Shown here: piece after piece, positions 42,268-51,320 of the stretch | Layout of the letters: each line of letters opens with the position of its first letter | Numbering within the stretch: the stretch's first letter is position 1 | Origin: JAXLWB01 sp046328715 | GTDB taxonomy: Bacteria; Chloroflexota; Anaerolineae; Caldilineales; Caldilineaceae | Length of the DNA stretch: 64,000 nucleotides | NCBI GenBank assembly: GCA_046328715.1 | Contig: JAXLWB010000027.1 | Span: forward strand, 1 to 64,000 | Direction of reading: 5' to 3' | The notes under the pieces: model-generated | What the model was told of the DNA's origin: nothing | Seen by the model: the letters and a program-made list of their open reading frames with translations, nothing else | The model's database searches: none | Made by a program: the position numbers and the translations under genes

Positions 42268-42292
42268 CAATCCATTCAAAGGAGAGAGAACT

Positions 42293-42664
42293 GTGGCATC
42301 TCAACCACTCATGGTCCTGGTTGCCGGCCCTTATCGCAGTGGAACCAACGATGATCCTGCCCAAATTGCCGCCAATCTACAGGCAATGAATGAGACTTCG
42401 CTCACGCTCTTTCGGATGGGGCATCTACCCGTAATGGGGGAATGGTTTGCCCTGCCGTTGATGGAAACGGCAGGGTTTACCAAAATTGGTGACGTAATTT
42501 ACGAAGAGATCTTTCATCCTGTTGCTTTCCGCATACTCGATCAGTGCGGAGCCGTCTTGCGGATCGGCGGTCCTTCGACCGGAGCCGATGAAATGGTACG
42601 TCATGCTCGGTCAACCGGCAAGCGGGTCTATTACAGCGTAGATGAAATTCCAGTTATGGCTTGA
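42293..42664 (+). CDS. DUF4406-like/nucleoside deoxyribosyltransferase-fold protein
   Basis: A 123-residue protein with a GTG start at 42293 and GGAGAG 6-12 bp upstream; the frame is open further left but overlaps the NUDIX gene. The motif VAGPYRSGTNDDPAQIAANL resembles the first loop of nucleoside 2-deoxyribosyltransferase-like and YpsA/SLOG-like Rossmann proteins, and the end VLRIGGPSTGADEMVRHARS is a nucleotide-binding loop with a Gly-Pro-Ser turn. It may handle nucleotide sugars or NAD-derived ligands, in keeping with its NUDIX neighbour. Its stop overlaps the end of the convergent enolase-like gene by 11 bp. Confidence 0.7.
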   Translation: MASQPLMVLVAGPYRSGTNDDPAQIAANLQAMNETSLTLFRMGHLPVMGEWFALPLMETAGFTKIGDVIYEEIFHPVAFRILDQCGAVLRIGGPSTGADEMVRHARSTGKRVYYSVDEIPVMA

Positions 42665-43922
42665 ACCCTTTCCGCCCCAAAAATGCGGCCCGATTGCCAA
42701 GTTCCGCCTCGATCTGTAAGAAGCGATTACCGACGGGGCCGAGCGCACCCTCACGCAGATGGCCAGTGCCCAGACCGACGCAGTAGTCGGCGATGGCGGC
42801 ACCTTCGCCACGGCTGTCACAGGGCATGACGCCCCAACCATGTTGGTAGCAGAGGCGCACGGCGTCAAAGGCTTCGCTGATCGTGCCGATCTGGTTGACT
42901 TTGAGCAGCATGGTGTTGGCGGCGCCTACGGCTAATCCCTTGGCCAGCCGTTCGGGATTGGTCGTAAAGAGATCATCGCCGACCACGGCGATGCCCAACT
43001 CTTTGGTCACAATGGCATGCCCTTCGTAGTCATCCTCGTCCACCGGGTCTTCGAGAATGACGAGGGGATAATTCTTCACCATTTCCTGGTAGAGTTTGAT
43101 CAGATCGTCACGGGTTTTGTCCTCGGGCGAGAAGATGCCAACAAAGCGATCCTTGGACTTGTCGTAATAGGTGCCAGCGGCCACATCGACCTGGATGCCA
43201 ACTCGGCCCGTATAGCCGGCGTTGTCAATCGCTTCGATCATGATATCCCACAGTTCACGGTCATGTTTAACGATGCCTGGCTGCACCAGGACGAAATATT
43301 GATGGCTGTCCACACCGAGTTTCTTACGCATCAGGTTGGCAAATTCTTTGTGCGTCTCCCAGGCGGCGTAGGCAGCGTCGGAAAAGTTGTCGAAGCCATA
43401 GCAGATGAACGAATAGCTTGGCTTGCCGCCGCTCTTATCGCCTGAACCGTAGCGTCGGCTGCCGATCACGCTGATCACGCCCGGCACAGGCAGAATCACT
43501 GCATTGACGCCGCCGATGTGCTGGTAGAGTGGAATACCCAAGCTCGCCGCACCTGCCTGCAAGACCGCAGCCGAGGCACTGCCGGTTGCATTGCCACCCA
43601 AGCGCTCCTTGGTCGGCGTGCCGTCGAGTTTGATGATCACATCGTCCACGGCCTGCTGCTGGCTGGCGTCCATGCCAATCAACTTGGGGCCGATGACGTT
43701 GATTACATTGTCCACGGCCTTCATGACGCCGCGGCCTTTCCACTTGTCGCCGCCATCGTAGGCAAACTGCACTTCGTGGACACCCACGGAAACACCAGCG
43801 GTGACCACTGCCGTGCCTTTGGCTCCGTTCTGGGTGGTAACAGTACATTCAACACCGGGATGGCCGCGATCCGAGTAGATCTGGCGAGCCGTGACGGCGA
43901 CAATGGTTGATCCTGTTGGCAT
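42654..43922 (-). CDS. enolase paralogue with a largely rewritten active site
   Basis: A 422-residue protein clearly of the enolase fold and length (VILEDPVDEDD, AVVGDDLFTTNPERLAKG, NTMLLKVNQIGTISEAFDA, GWGVMPCDSRGEGAAIADY). The three metal ligands (Asp in GIQVDVAAG, Glu in LEDPVDEDD, Asp in VGDDLF) and the base Lys of LLKVNQ are kept. But the N-terminal loop SGASTG is TAGVSVG, the region that normally reads QEFMI is YSFICYG, the DEGG loop is replaced by QPGI, SHRSGE is CDSRGE, and the last Lys (GQIKTG) is Arg in GHLREG. Ordinary 2-phosphoglycerate dehydration is therefore doubtful. The adjacent glycerate kinase, which makes 2-phosphoglycerate, suggests a related acid substrate. ATG 43922 chosen. 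Confidence 0.8.
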   Translation of the reverse strand: MPTGSTIVAVTARQIYSDRGHPGVECTVTTQNGAKGTAVVTAGVSVGVHEVQFAYDGGDKWKGRGVMKAVDNVINVIGPKLIGMDASQQQAVDDVIIKLDGTPTKERLGGNATGSASAAVLQAGAASLGIPLYQHIGGVNAVILPVPGVISVIGSRRYGSGDKSGGKPSYSFICYGFDNFSDAAYAAWETHKEFANLMRKKLGVDSHQYFVLVQPGIVKHDRELWDIMIEAIDNAGYTGRVGIQVDVAAGTYYDKSKDRFVGIFSPEDKTRDDLIKLYQEMVKNYPLVILEDPVDEDDYEGHAIVTKELGIAVVGDDLFTTNPERLAKGLAVGAANTMLLKVNQIGTISEAFDAVRLCYQHGWGVMPCDSRGEGAAIADYCVGLGTGHLREGALGPVGNRFLQIEAELGNRAAFLGRKGFKP

Positions 43923-43989
43923 GTTGGTTCGTTCCTTCCAAAAATTTGGTAATTGAGTAACTACGTAATTACGCAATTACTTAAGTATC
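43922..43989. repeat. 8-bp run of TAATTACG-like units upstream of the enolase-like gene
   Basis: Units TAATTGAG, TAACTACG, TAATTACG and CAATTACT follow each other at 8-bp spacing near 43950-43984. The set is roughly self-complementary. It lies between the ankyrin gene end and the enolase-like start on the same strand. Confidence 0.55.
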
Positions 43990-43997
43990 GCTTTCAA

Positions 43998-44389
43998 TCA
44001 CAGCGATTGTAAATACTCTAACACTGCCTTCGCCTGGTCGCCACCCATTTGGGCGTGGACCAAGAGCGGGATGCCGTGGGGCCCAGGCACTTGGGTGATC
44101 CTGGGAAGGCAGCGACCAATGCCTTGACCACCGCCAATTCGCCCAACATAGTTGCCGCAAAAATATCGATGCGGGCGCCGTGGGCGAGCAAGTATTCAGC
44201 GATGTCTCGACGACCCACATGCGACGCTGCGCCCAAGCCGCTTTCCCAGTCGCCTCCACCCCAATCCCAGGCTGCGTTGACCAAGGCGGGTTCCTGGGCC
44301 AGCAGTTCTTTGACCCGCTCAAAGTTGCCGTGCGAATTTGCCACAAACTGCTGCACCAACGCTGAATCGATCTGTGCCTTCTCGCTCAT
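43998..44389 (-). pseudogene. ankyrin-repeat protein with one frameshift
   Basis: From the ATG at 44389 the first 100 residues read ankyrin-like repeats (NFERVKELLAQEPALVNAAW, GRRDIAEYLLAHGARIDIFAATMLGELAVVKALVAAFPG). After PGS near 44095 the frame slips. The expected end continues in another frame as VPGPHGIPLLVHAQMGG and AVLEYLQSL, stopping with TGA at 43998-44000. A single-base change would restore about 130 residues. Ankyrin proteins mediate protein contacts, so a binding partner is unknown. Whether it is a real frameshift or an error cannot be told. Confidence 0.75.
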
Positions 44390-44402
44390 GGTAGAGTCTC
44401 CT

Positions 44403-44462
44403 ATTGTAAAACAAGAACCCTTCTTGTTTTACTCAATACAGGCACAAGAAAGTATCTTGTGC
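44403..44462. repeat. two CACAAGAA-type palindromes
   Basis: ATTGTAAAACAAGAA and its near complement TTCTTGTTTTACTCAAT (44403-44437) form one hairpin, and GCACAAGAA with TTCTTGTGC-like DNA (44442-44462) another. They separate the broken ankyrin gene from the broken glycerate kinase gene and match the elements before alaS. Confidence 0.7.
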
Positions 44463-45916
44463 TACAGAATTAACGTTACACTCAGATCGCCCATGCTCAT
44501 CGATTGGGTGGCGATGATGCCGTCGTCGAGTTTGTAGAGCGCAGGCGAGGTGTCGTGGCGTTTGATGGCGGTATAGATGTCAATCCCCAACTCAGCGGCA
44601 CGACGCACAGTCGAGCCATCGACAATGCCGCCGGTCAGTTGTGGCACATCGCCGTAGCCTTCCACAAACTGGTGCCCGGGACCATCCGTGCCATCTGAAT
44701 CGACCGAGCCCATAACCACCCGCTCATGGTTGTTCAGGACTAGTGCCGCAGCCAGCGCATACTCCTGATTGCGTCCACCCATTCCCTTTTCCTGCCCTAC
44801 GGTTACAATTAATTCGCCGCCCGCGATCAGAGCAATCGGCGGCGCAAAGGGTTCGCCGATCTGCTCGCAGGTGAGTGCAATACCCGCCACGATCCGTCCG
44901 ACCTGATTGGCTTCGGCGGTCATCGTATAGCCATTGTAGAGGATGTGCGCCTGTAAGCCCATCTGACGTGCCTTGTTGCGTGCGGTTGGGACCATACCCA
45001 GCGCTTCGGGCATGATGAAAAAGGTACGGGCGTTGGTGCTTTCAAAATCGGCCACAGGAAAGGTCGCCCCTTTGCGGTCGGTACGAGAAAGCTCACGCCG
45101 AATCCCCTCGGAGACATAATCCCAGGCATTCCACTTTTTGAGGCTGGCGGTGGCGTCGGCATAGGTCGTGTTGTCGGGGAGCGAGTGCAGCCAGCGGAAA
45201 TGCCCGTCACTCATCATCGACTGGTAGGAGGGGGGCACATGGAAGGCGTAGAGATGGATGCAGCGCCGGTTGCAGATAGCGAGAGAACTGCCCGCCCTTC
45301 ATCTGGTCGAGGTGATTGCGCACAGGGATCAGATCGAAAGTCGGCGCCGCGGTCAATCTGCATGAGATAGGTCATCGCACGCAATTCGTCGAGATCGACC
45401 CCGTCGGCAGGCTGGGTGAGGAGCGCTGAAACTCCATTGCCACACATGGTAAAGACAAGATCCCGTTCGGTGAGGTCAGCCGCCAATTCACGGATGCGCT
45501 GACAGCCACGCACACATTCGGCGTCGGGCACTGGATGGGCACCCCAGATCTACTTCGGTGCGCTCCAATTCCAGCGTGCCGCCTGCCTTATCAATCACAC
45601 AGCCGTCAGTAATGCGATCCCCCAACACATCTTCCAATGCCTTGGCCACCCGCTGAATGCCCTTGCCCGCCCCAAAGAGAAAGATGCGATCTACCGTCGT
45701 CAGATCGATCACCTCGTTGCCTTGCTTCGGGCTGCCCGGCACGTCAAAGAGCGGATCGCCGACAATCAACTGATTCCCCTTGCGTTGCAACATCCGGCGC
45801 GTGTTGTGGTAGGGATCGGCAGCGACGAGTCCTGCTTCAAGGATTTCCAACACTAGCTTGCGGCCTTCGATGTTGCCGTGAGAAGTCAGGATTTCATGAT
45901 TGAGAATGCGAGACAT
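44462..45916 (-). pseudogene. glycerate 2-kinase (MOFRL family) with several frameshifts
   Basis: The start (ATG 45916) and N-terminal domain are normal (KLVLEILEAGLVAADPYHNTRRML, IFLFGAGKGIQRVAKALEDVL). The frame breaks near 45540 (after LELERTEV), near 45355 and near 45285. Downstream, DLVFTMCGNGVSALLTQPADG, IPVRNHLDQMKGGQ, HVPPSYQSMMSDG and the MOFRL C-terminus (GKGMGGRNQEYALAAAL, GSVDSDGTDGP) can all be recovered in other frames, ending at 44462. Active enzymes of about 450 residues phosphorylate glycerate to 2-phosphoglycerate. Three single-base slips in 1.45 kb prevent translation as written. Confidence 0.85.
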
Positions 45917-46569
45917 GGGTTACACGTTGGTTGGCGTGAACTTGCTGTGTAGCTAGAAACATAGTCACAGAAGTTACAATTGAATTCAAATGATAGAAGG
46001 AGAAGATAATTTTTGAATGGTTCGCCTATCGTACTGCATTTAGGTAGATTGCAATTTAGTCAAGTCGTTAGACGCTTCGGTTCTGAGTACAGTTCGCACT
46101 ACCGTAGATTGTCAAAGCCATGACTTTGATCGTAAACCGTAACGTTAGCCAGTTCATCGGCGAAATTTGGTCAGCGGTACAAAACGAAAATGGTGATCGA
46201 AGTCGATCGACAACTTGCCGCAGGTCGAGCTGACTCAAGTGGGTTGCCCCTTTTTACACGGCGTGGATGAACATCGGTTACCAATGGCTATTCGCCTCAG
46301 TCGTAGCTTGGCAAGCGGATCAGTGCCGTTGGGTATCAGCCTACTATTCCATGGAGTACGGTAGATCGAATCGCTTTGCCCATCAGCCATTGGATGGATG
46401 TATATACGTGACCGTCATGGTTATGTATCACCAGAGTTTGTCACAGGCCATATCCTGCCCAAAGATCACACGCAGACACGCAAGGCGCGGCGGCGTTAAC
46501 ATGATAGCCAGCCAAGTACAAGATCGGCGTGGAAATTCAGGTGAGCCCAAAGCAATGTATGGCTCAGAA
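45917..46569. other. 653-bp gap without a credible gene
   Basis: No convincing reading frame on either strand. A 119-codon open frame exists on plus near 46267-46626 but has no ribosome site, no recognisable domain and overlaps the following gene. A short stem (TCAAAG/CTTTGA near 46110) is present. It may be degraded DNA. Confidence 0.45.
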
Positions 46570-47283
46570 CTATATTGGATCAAAAGCGGGCCAAGATCTT
46601 TTATGCACCACTACTTCAGTGGCTAGCTGCGCTGTTTGCTGATAGATTGATGTTTCGATTTTCTGTTTTAGCCTAAGCGAATTCGGTAGCAGCACCAGCA
46701 CAAGCAGGTTTGATGTTCGCCTGACTTTCCAAAATTGAAACCTTCCAAGTATAGGGATGCCTACAGGCAAACACAACTGAATATCATATGCAATTGCACG
46801 GCCTGAACGGTGCTTAATCGGCCTAACTGTACGAATTTCACGAAAGGAGATCGAATACCACTGTTTGTAGAAACGATAGAAAAGTCTATCTGGAGTAACT
46901 GCAAATTCGGCATATGCACCCAAAGTAAGGCCGAGAGGGTGAAACAGCATGTGCCTGCCTACTAGCAAAGGCAGTCCAAAAACTGCAACTGTAGGCAAGA
47001 CAAAGGAGGCATAATCTGCAATCCTCATACCAATAGGTTTATCTCCGCTGAGCAAAAGCGTCCCATAGCTTGAAATGGCACCAAAGAGAATCAGAAATCC
47101 TCTAAGAAATGTGATCCATTTATCAAGAAAGAACCAATAGTTACCTAAAAATAACTCAGCTTTTTCTGGCAGGGATTTTAATGATTCATCTTGGCGCGTC
47201 TTGAGATCGTAAAGTGCAATGAGATGAATCATGCCAAATATGACAACCAGATGTACCGCGAACGAACCGAGCAAGGAACTCAT
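46570..47283 (-). CDS. membrane protein of unknown function
   Basis: A 237-residue protein with several hydrophobic segments in the first half (VHLVVIFGMIHLIALY, WITFLRGFLILFGAIS, FVLPTVAVFGLPLLVG) and a cytoplasmic-looking C-terminal half. That half contains TPDRLFYRFYKQWYSISFREIRTVRPIK, which resembles the PH-like bacterial membrane-associated domain strands. No family motif is recognised. It is 18 bp downstream of the TolB-like propeller gene and probably in the same transcript. Protein reality is supported by length, absence of overlapping better frames and consistent codon use. Confidence 0.6.
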   Translation of the reverse strand: MSSLLGSFAVHLVVIFGMIHLIALYDLKTRQDESLKSLPEKAELFLGNYWFFLDKWITFLRGFLILFGAISSYGTLLLSGDKPIGMRIADYASFVLPTVAVFGLPLLVGRHMLFHPLGLTLGAYAEFAVTPDRLFYRFYKQWYSISFREIRTVRPIKHRSGRAIAYDIQLCLPVGIPILGRFQFWKVRRTSNLLVLVLLPNSLRLKQKIETSIYQQTAQLATEVVVHKRSWPAFDPI

Positions 47284-47301
47284 TACTCTTCAACCTTTTT
47301 C

Positions 47302-48453
47302 TCAGGGCAACCATTTCGGGCGCTGACCGGGGCGGGCAATCTCTGTCTGTTGACCTGTGGCGAGGTTGAGTGCCCAAACTGATAAAACTACATTTGGCCC
47401 CTTAAGCGGGAATTTGTGAAAGACGACGTAGTTGCCCGCAGGGGCCATGCTCACAAAATCATGTTCAAAATCAGGCTCGTTGGTCAGCGGTTGCGCTTCA
47501 CTGCCGTCGGCACGCATCTTCCAGATCTGCTTACTCAAGCTGCGACCTGCTCCCTCAACAATGCGCCGCCGGAAGATAAGCTGCTCGCCATCCGGCGTCC
47601 ACACAGGCGAACTGTCTTCGACCAGGAGCGTTTCCCCGCTCAGGTTTAGCTTTTCACCGCTGCCAACGTCGATCATCACTAAGTTTGTCACCCATGTATC
47701 GCTAATTTGTGATTGTACCGTGAGGACAATTTGTGGATGCGCAGGACGCCATACTGCTGGTTCGCCTGAAGGAGTTTCGAAAAACTGAGTGGCCCCACTT
47801 TCCAGGTTCATTACACCTACGCCGACAAAATCCGGTGAAAGATAGCTGATCCACTTGCTGTCGCTGGACCAACGGGGTTCAAAGGCGAGTTTTTGGGTAT
47901 CACTAAAGACCGCTGCGCTTTCTCCTGTGAGGGTATCGATCATCCACAGGCGTGGCGGATTGAGCGTTGCCGTGCCACTGCTTGTGGCATTGCGCCGACT
48001 ATAGGCTACCAATCGTCCATCTTTCGCCCATGCTGAACTGCTGCAAGCCCCATCCGGGCAACTGACCAGCAAGGTGGGCGTCTGCGAAAGTGGTGTGGTT
48101 AGCCAAAGATCGGCGTTTCCTTTGCTGGTGAGTGCTGCGTAGAGAATCTGATCGGCAAAGGGAGAAACGGAAAAATCCCAGATACCGACCTGTTCGTGGC
48201 TTAGTTGCTTGGCGACACCAGTAATGATATTGCTGGCTTGTACCGTGACTGAGATAGCGAAAAGCTGCTCAATGCCTTGCTCATCCACTGCTGAGTAGAC
48301 AATGTATTGCTGATCTGTCCTCTTTGTGGCTGTTGGAGTGGCCTTTTGTCCTTGCGTTTGCCAAACCAAGGCCATCACAAGCAATAAGAGTAGAACCACC
48401 ACAACACCGACAAGGCGGTCAAAGCTAAACGAAGTAGAAGTAGAGGTACTCAC
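47302..48453 (-). CDS. membrane-anchored TolB-like beta-propeller protein
   Basis: A 383-residue protein with one N-terminal membrane segment (LVGVVVVLLLLLVMALVW) after a short Ser/Thr-rich tail, followed by a beta-propeller of PD40/TolB-type repeats: DFSVSPFADQILYAA, SSAWAKDGRLVAYSRR, EPRWSSDSKWISYLSPD, SPVWTPDGEQLIFRRR. It probably faces the outside. Similar proteins act as scaffolds or carbohydrate sensors, but no catalytic motif is present. Its start overlaps the end of the TIGR03943 gene by 4 bp, so they are coupled. Confidence 0.8.
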   Translation of the reverse strand: MSTSTSTSFSFDRLVGVVVVLLLLLVMALVWQTQGQKATPTATKRTDQQYIVYSAVDEQGIEQLFAISVTVQASNIITGVAKQLSHEQVGIWDFSVSPFADQILYAALTSKGNADLWLTTPLSQTPTLLVSCPDGACSSSAWAKDGRLVAYSRRNATSSGTATLNPPRLWMIDTLTGESAAVFSDTQKLAFEPRWSSDSKWISYLSPDFVGVGVMNLESGATQFFETPSGEPAVWRPAHPQIVLTVQSQISDTWVTNLVMIDVGSGEKLNLSGETLLVEDSSPVWTPDGEQLIFRRRIVEGAGRSLSKQIWKMRADGSEAQPLTNEPDFEHDFVSMAPAGNYVVFHKFPLKGPNVVLSVWALNLATGQQTEIARPGQRPKWLP

Positions 48454-49241
48454 GGATAAAGGTAAGGTTGTTCAGGAACAGGAACTTTGCGAATACTTTG
48501 GGCCACCAGGACTGGAATAGTTTGGCCATCCAATTTCCCAGGTTGAAATACACCTTGTACTTCGACCCATTGGTCGGCTGGCAACTCGTGCGTTTGCGCT
48601 CCTTCGACCACGATTCCAGCCGGATTAGAATCGGCCACACAACAGCTAATCACAAAGCGGGTGGCCATAAATTGATTCTCGGCGAACCGCTCATCCCGGA
48701 AGACAAAGCCGATCACGTTGGCAGGTTGCCCCGCATACTGTTGAGCCGGGTCGCTAGAGGCACCAAAAAGTTGTGACCAATCCAGGATATTCTTGTCGGT
48801 TGCTGCTTTCTGCGTAGCACTTCGGATTGCGGCGGGCATGATCGATCCACTGACCGTCACATTTACCTCACGGTTTGCAAGTGCGGCTGAACCCAAAGGC
48901 CGCGGCGAAACGAGAAGACCCAGCACAATCGGTAAGGCTATCAAAAGAACACCACCCCAATTCAGATGATGCTCATGGCTGTGAACATGCGCTGCTTCGT
49001 GATCCATCGGCGGGTGAATGGGATGTGAATCATTGCTCTCGGCAGTTGTTTTTCGCCGACCGCTGTGATAACTGACAGCCACGATAAACAGACCAATCAG
49101 CGCAAGCAAAGTAAAGGGGGCAAAACGCTGCGCAATATAATAGTTCAGCGTGCCAGTGGCGATGCGGCTGTAGAGAAAGAAGGCCAACGCAAGTAACAAG
49201 AGCGCTTTGAGTGCATGTTGAAATTTATCAGATTGCAGCAT
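48450..49241 (-). CDS. TIGR03943/DUF1980 family protein
   Basis: A 263-residue protein of the TIGR03943 (YcgQ-like) family. The N-terminal half has two or three membrane helices (LLLLALAFFLYSRIATG, FTLLALIGLFIVAVS), then a His-rich loop (DHEAAHVHSHEHH), another helix, and an extracytoplasmic C-terminal domain (GFVFRDERF, ATRFVISCCVADSNPAG with the CC pair). Members usually pair with a DUF318/ArsP-type permease, as here. The His and Cys residues suggest metal handling, perhaps zinc or copper. Its start is 10 bp from the permease stop. Confidence 0.82.
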   Translation of the reverse strand: MLQSDKFQHALKALLLLALAFFLYSRIATGTLNYYIAQRFAPFTLLALIGLFIVAVSYHSGRRKTTAESNDSHPIHPPMDHEAAHVHSHEHHLNWGGVLLIALPIVLGLLVSPRPLGSAALANREVNVTVSGSIMPAAIRSATQKAATDKNILDWSQLFGASSDPAQQYAGQPANVIGFVFRDERFAENQFMATRFVISCCVADSNPAGIVVEGAQTHELPADQWVEVQGVFQPGKLDGQTIPVLVAQSIRKVPVPEQPYLYP

Positions 49242-49250
49242 AAGTTGAGA

Positions 49251-50291
49251 TTACAGATAAAGATTCCAGGCGATACCGATAATCAGTGCCAGCAGCAAAG
49301 GCAGCAGGATCAAGTAGGAGACCACCCGCCGTTGGAAAACGCCCATAAACATCAATGAACTTTTAATATCCACCATCGGTCCAAAGACCAGAAAGGCGAG
49401 GATCGATCCGGTAGTAAAATTGTTGACAAAGGCCAATGCCACAAAGGCATCCACGGTCGAACAGATCGAAAGCACAAATGCCAGTGCCAACATTGTAAGC
49501 ACCGAAAGCAGCGGTCCTTGACCAATCGACAACAATGCCGACTGCGGCACCAGCGTTTGCATCGAAGCTGCGATCATTGAACCCATGATCAAATAGCGCC
49601 CCATATCCAGAAAATCATCGCCTGCGGTCATCAGCGATTGGCGAACCCGCTCCTGCCAACCACCCTGCACAGGTCCATGCTCATGCACATGGACGCTCAC
49701 TTCGGGTAGCAGGATCTCCTGGGGTTTTGCAAACTGAAAGATCAATCCAATCATCATCGCTACCAGAAAACTGAAGCCAATGCGTGCCAGAAGGATGGTA
49801 CCAAAGCCAAACGCCGACCAGGTGCTAATAATCACTACCGGATTGATGACCGGTGCCGCCAGCAGAAAGGCAATGCCGACGGACATTGGTAAACCTTTTT
49901 CGTATAGACGACGGGTGACGGGAACGACGCCACATTCGCAGACCGGAAAAATCAGCCCCATACTTGCCCCTATCAGCGCACTTAAGAAGGGCTGACGGGG
50001 TACAAAACGAGTAATCATCGTCTGATCGACAAATACTGCCAAGAAGCCCGAGACCAGCGATCCGGCCAGTAAAAACGGAACCGCCTCTATAAAGATACCC
50101 AGGAAAATCGTGACAAAGGTCTGAAAGCGCTGCTCAATAAAAAGCAACCCGCCGCCTGACCGCAGAGCATCTCCAAAGATCGCAACGAGCGCAAGGACAA
50201 CCAGCCCAAGCGTCAACAGCCAACGTACTATGTGATTGCCAGAGGATGCGTTTGTAAGTGAATGTTGTGTGGCGTGTTCCATAAGCTTCAT
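49251..50291 (-). CDS. DUF318/ArsP-like permease
   Basis: A 346-residue permease of the DUF318 (YcgR/ArsP) family. About eight helices are visible. Conserved motifs include FLGIFIEAVPFLLAGSLVSGFLA, MGLIFPVCECGVVPVTRRL with the CxC motif, and ICSTVDAFVALAFVNNFTTGSILAFLVFGPMVDIKS. Relatives export organoarsenicals or move metals; the CEC and the paired TIGR03943 protein favour metal or thiol-reactive solutes. Standard length. The two genes form one operon with the TolB-like gene. Confidence 0.85.
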   Translation of the reverse strand: MKLMEHATQHSLTNASSGNHIVRWLLTLGLVVLALVAIFGDALRSGGGLLFIEQRFQTFVTIFLGIFIEAVPFLLAGSLVSGFLAVFVDQTMITRFVPRQPFLSALIGASMGLIFPVCECGVVPVTRRLYEKGLPMSVGIAFLLAAPVINPVVIISTWSAFGFGTILLARIGFSFLVAMMIGLIFQFAKPQEILLPEVSVHVHEHGPVQGGWQERVRQSLMTAGDDFLDMGRYLIMGSMIAASMQTLVPQSALLSIGQGPLLSVLTMLALAFVLSICSTVDAFVALAFVNNFTTGSILAFLVFGPMVDIKSSLMFMGVFQRRVVSYLILLPLLLALIIGIAWNLYL

Positions 50292-50352
50292 GGAAAGTGT
50301 GAGAATAAGAGATTGAACCCCGATACTCCCAATCTCCTACTCTCACATTCTC
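50291..50352. repeat. imperfect palindrome of 7/8-bp units before the permease
   Basis: AGTGTGAGAATAAGAGATTG pairs with CAATCTCCTACTCTCACATT with three mismatches across a short loop. It overlaps the start of the DUF318 gene at one end and the end of the ABC ATPase gene at the other. Confidence 0.65.
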
Positions 50353-51317
50353 TTCTCCTTCTCCAGTAACCAACATCTCGCCCGTTGCGCTGGATTTGGC
50401 ACGAATTCCTGTGGTGATTGATGGGTACAACGCTCAAAGGTAAAGGGACAGCGTGGATGGAAGCGGCAACCTGGAGGCGGCTGGCGCAGATCGGGCGGCG
50501 CACCGGGGATGAATTCGGGCAAGGTCGTGTCGTGCAAACGAGGAATGCTGGCGAGCAGTTTCTGACTGTACGGGTGGGTAGGCGAACTCAACATCTGCTC
50601 GGCACTGCCCATTTCGACCAGCTCACCGGCATAGATTACAGCTAGGCTGTCGCAAACATCACTCGCCAGTGCAATGTCGTGCGTGATGAAGATCAGGCTG
50701 ATGCCCATCTCCTTCTTCAGATCCTTGAGTAGATTCATGATCTGTGCCTGCACACTCACATCCAACGCCGAGGTTGGCTCGTCCATAATCACCAAGGGAG
50801 GCTGAAGAATGAGCGCCGCCGCAATCATGGCGCGCTGTTTCATCCCACCACTTAACTCATGCGGGTAGCGGTTGTAGATATCGCTGGGTAGACCCACTCG
50901 TTCGAGCAATTCGAGGGCACGGGTACGGGCTGTGCTGCGGTCGATTGCACCATCGTAGATGGCTGGTTCGATAATTTGGTCGCCGACCCGCAGAACCGGG
51001 TTGAATCCGTTCATCGCTCCTTGTGGCACCAGTGCGATCTTTTTCCAACGGAACTTGCTGCGCAGTTCGGCTTCGGGGAGGGTGACAAGGTTTTTCCCCT
51101 CAAGCCGCACTTCACCCTCGTAGCGTGCCACATTGCTGGGCAACATACGCAAAATTGCCGCGCCCAGGCTCGATTTGCCGCTGCCACTCTCGCCAACCAA
51201 ACCTAGCGCATATCCACCCGCTTCCAGGTCAAATGAGATGCCATCCACTGCGTGAACAGGGCCAAGCGAGTCAGCGTAGTGAAGATAGAGGTTGCGAACG
51301 GTGAGAAGTGGCGCCAT
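50343..51317 (-). CDS. oligopeptide-type ABC transporter ATP-binding protein (DppD-like)
   Basis: A 324-residue ATPase of the Dpp/Opp importer family. Walker A GESGSGKSS (about 39-47), signature ELSGGMKQRAMIAAAL, Walker B PLVIMDEPTSALD and H-loop FITHDIALASD are all present. The C-terminal oligopeptide_HPY extension ends with GAPPDLRQPPPGCRFHPRCPF, whose cysteines in related proteins bind an iron-sulfur cluster. Only the DppD half is found; no DppF partner is in the window, so it may act as a homodimer or pair with a remote subunit. Its permeases lie directly upstream on the same strand. Confidence 0.9.
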   Translation of the reverse strand: MAPLLTVRNLYLHYADSLGPVHAVDGISFDLEAGGYALGLVGESGSGKSSLGAAILRMLPSNVARYEGEVRLEGKNLVTLPEAELRSKFRWKKIALVPQGAMNGFNPVLRVGDQIIEPAIYDGAIDRSTARTRALELLERVGLPSDIYNRYPHELSGGMKQRAMIAAALILQPPLVIMDEPTSALDVSVQAQIMNLLKDLKKEMGISLIFITHDIALASDVCDSLAVIYAGELVEMGSAEQMLSSPTHPYSQKLLASIPRLHDTTLPEFIPGAPPDLRQPPPGCRFHPRCPFTFERCTHQSPQEFVPNPAQRARCWLLEKEKRM

Positions 51318-51320
51318 GTC

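Noticed and set aside
46267..46626. 119-codon plus-strand open frame in the 653-bp gap
   Set aside because: No ribosome site, no domain, odd composition and overlap with the following minus-strand gene.
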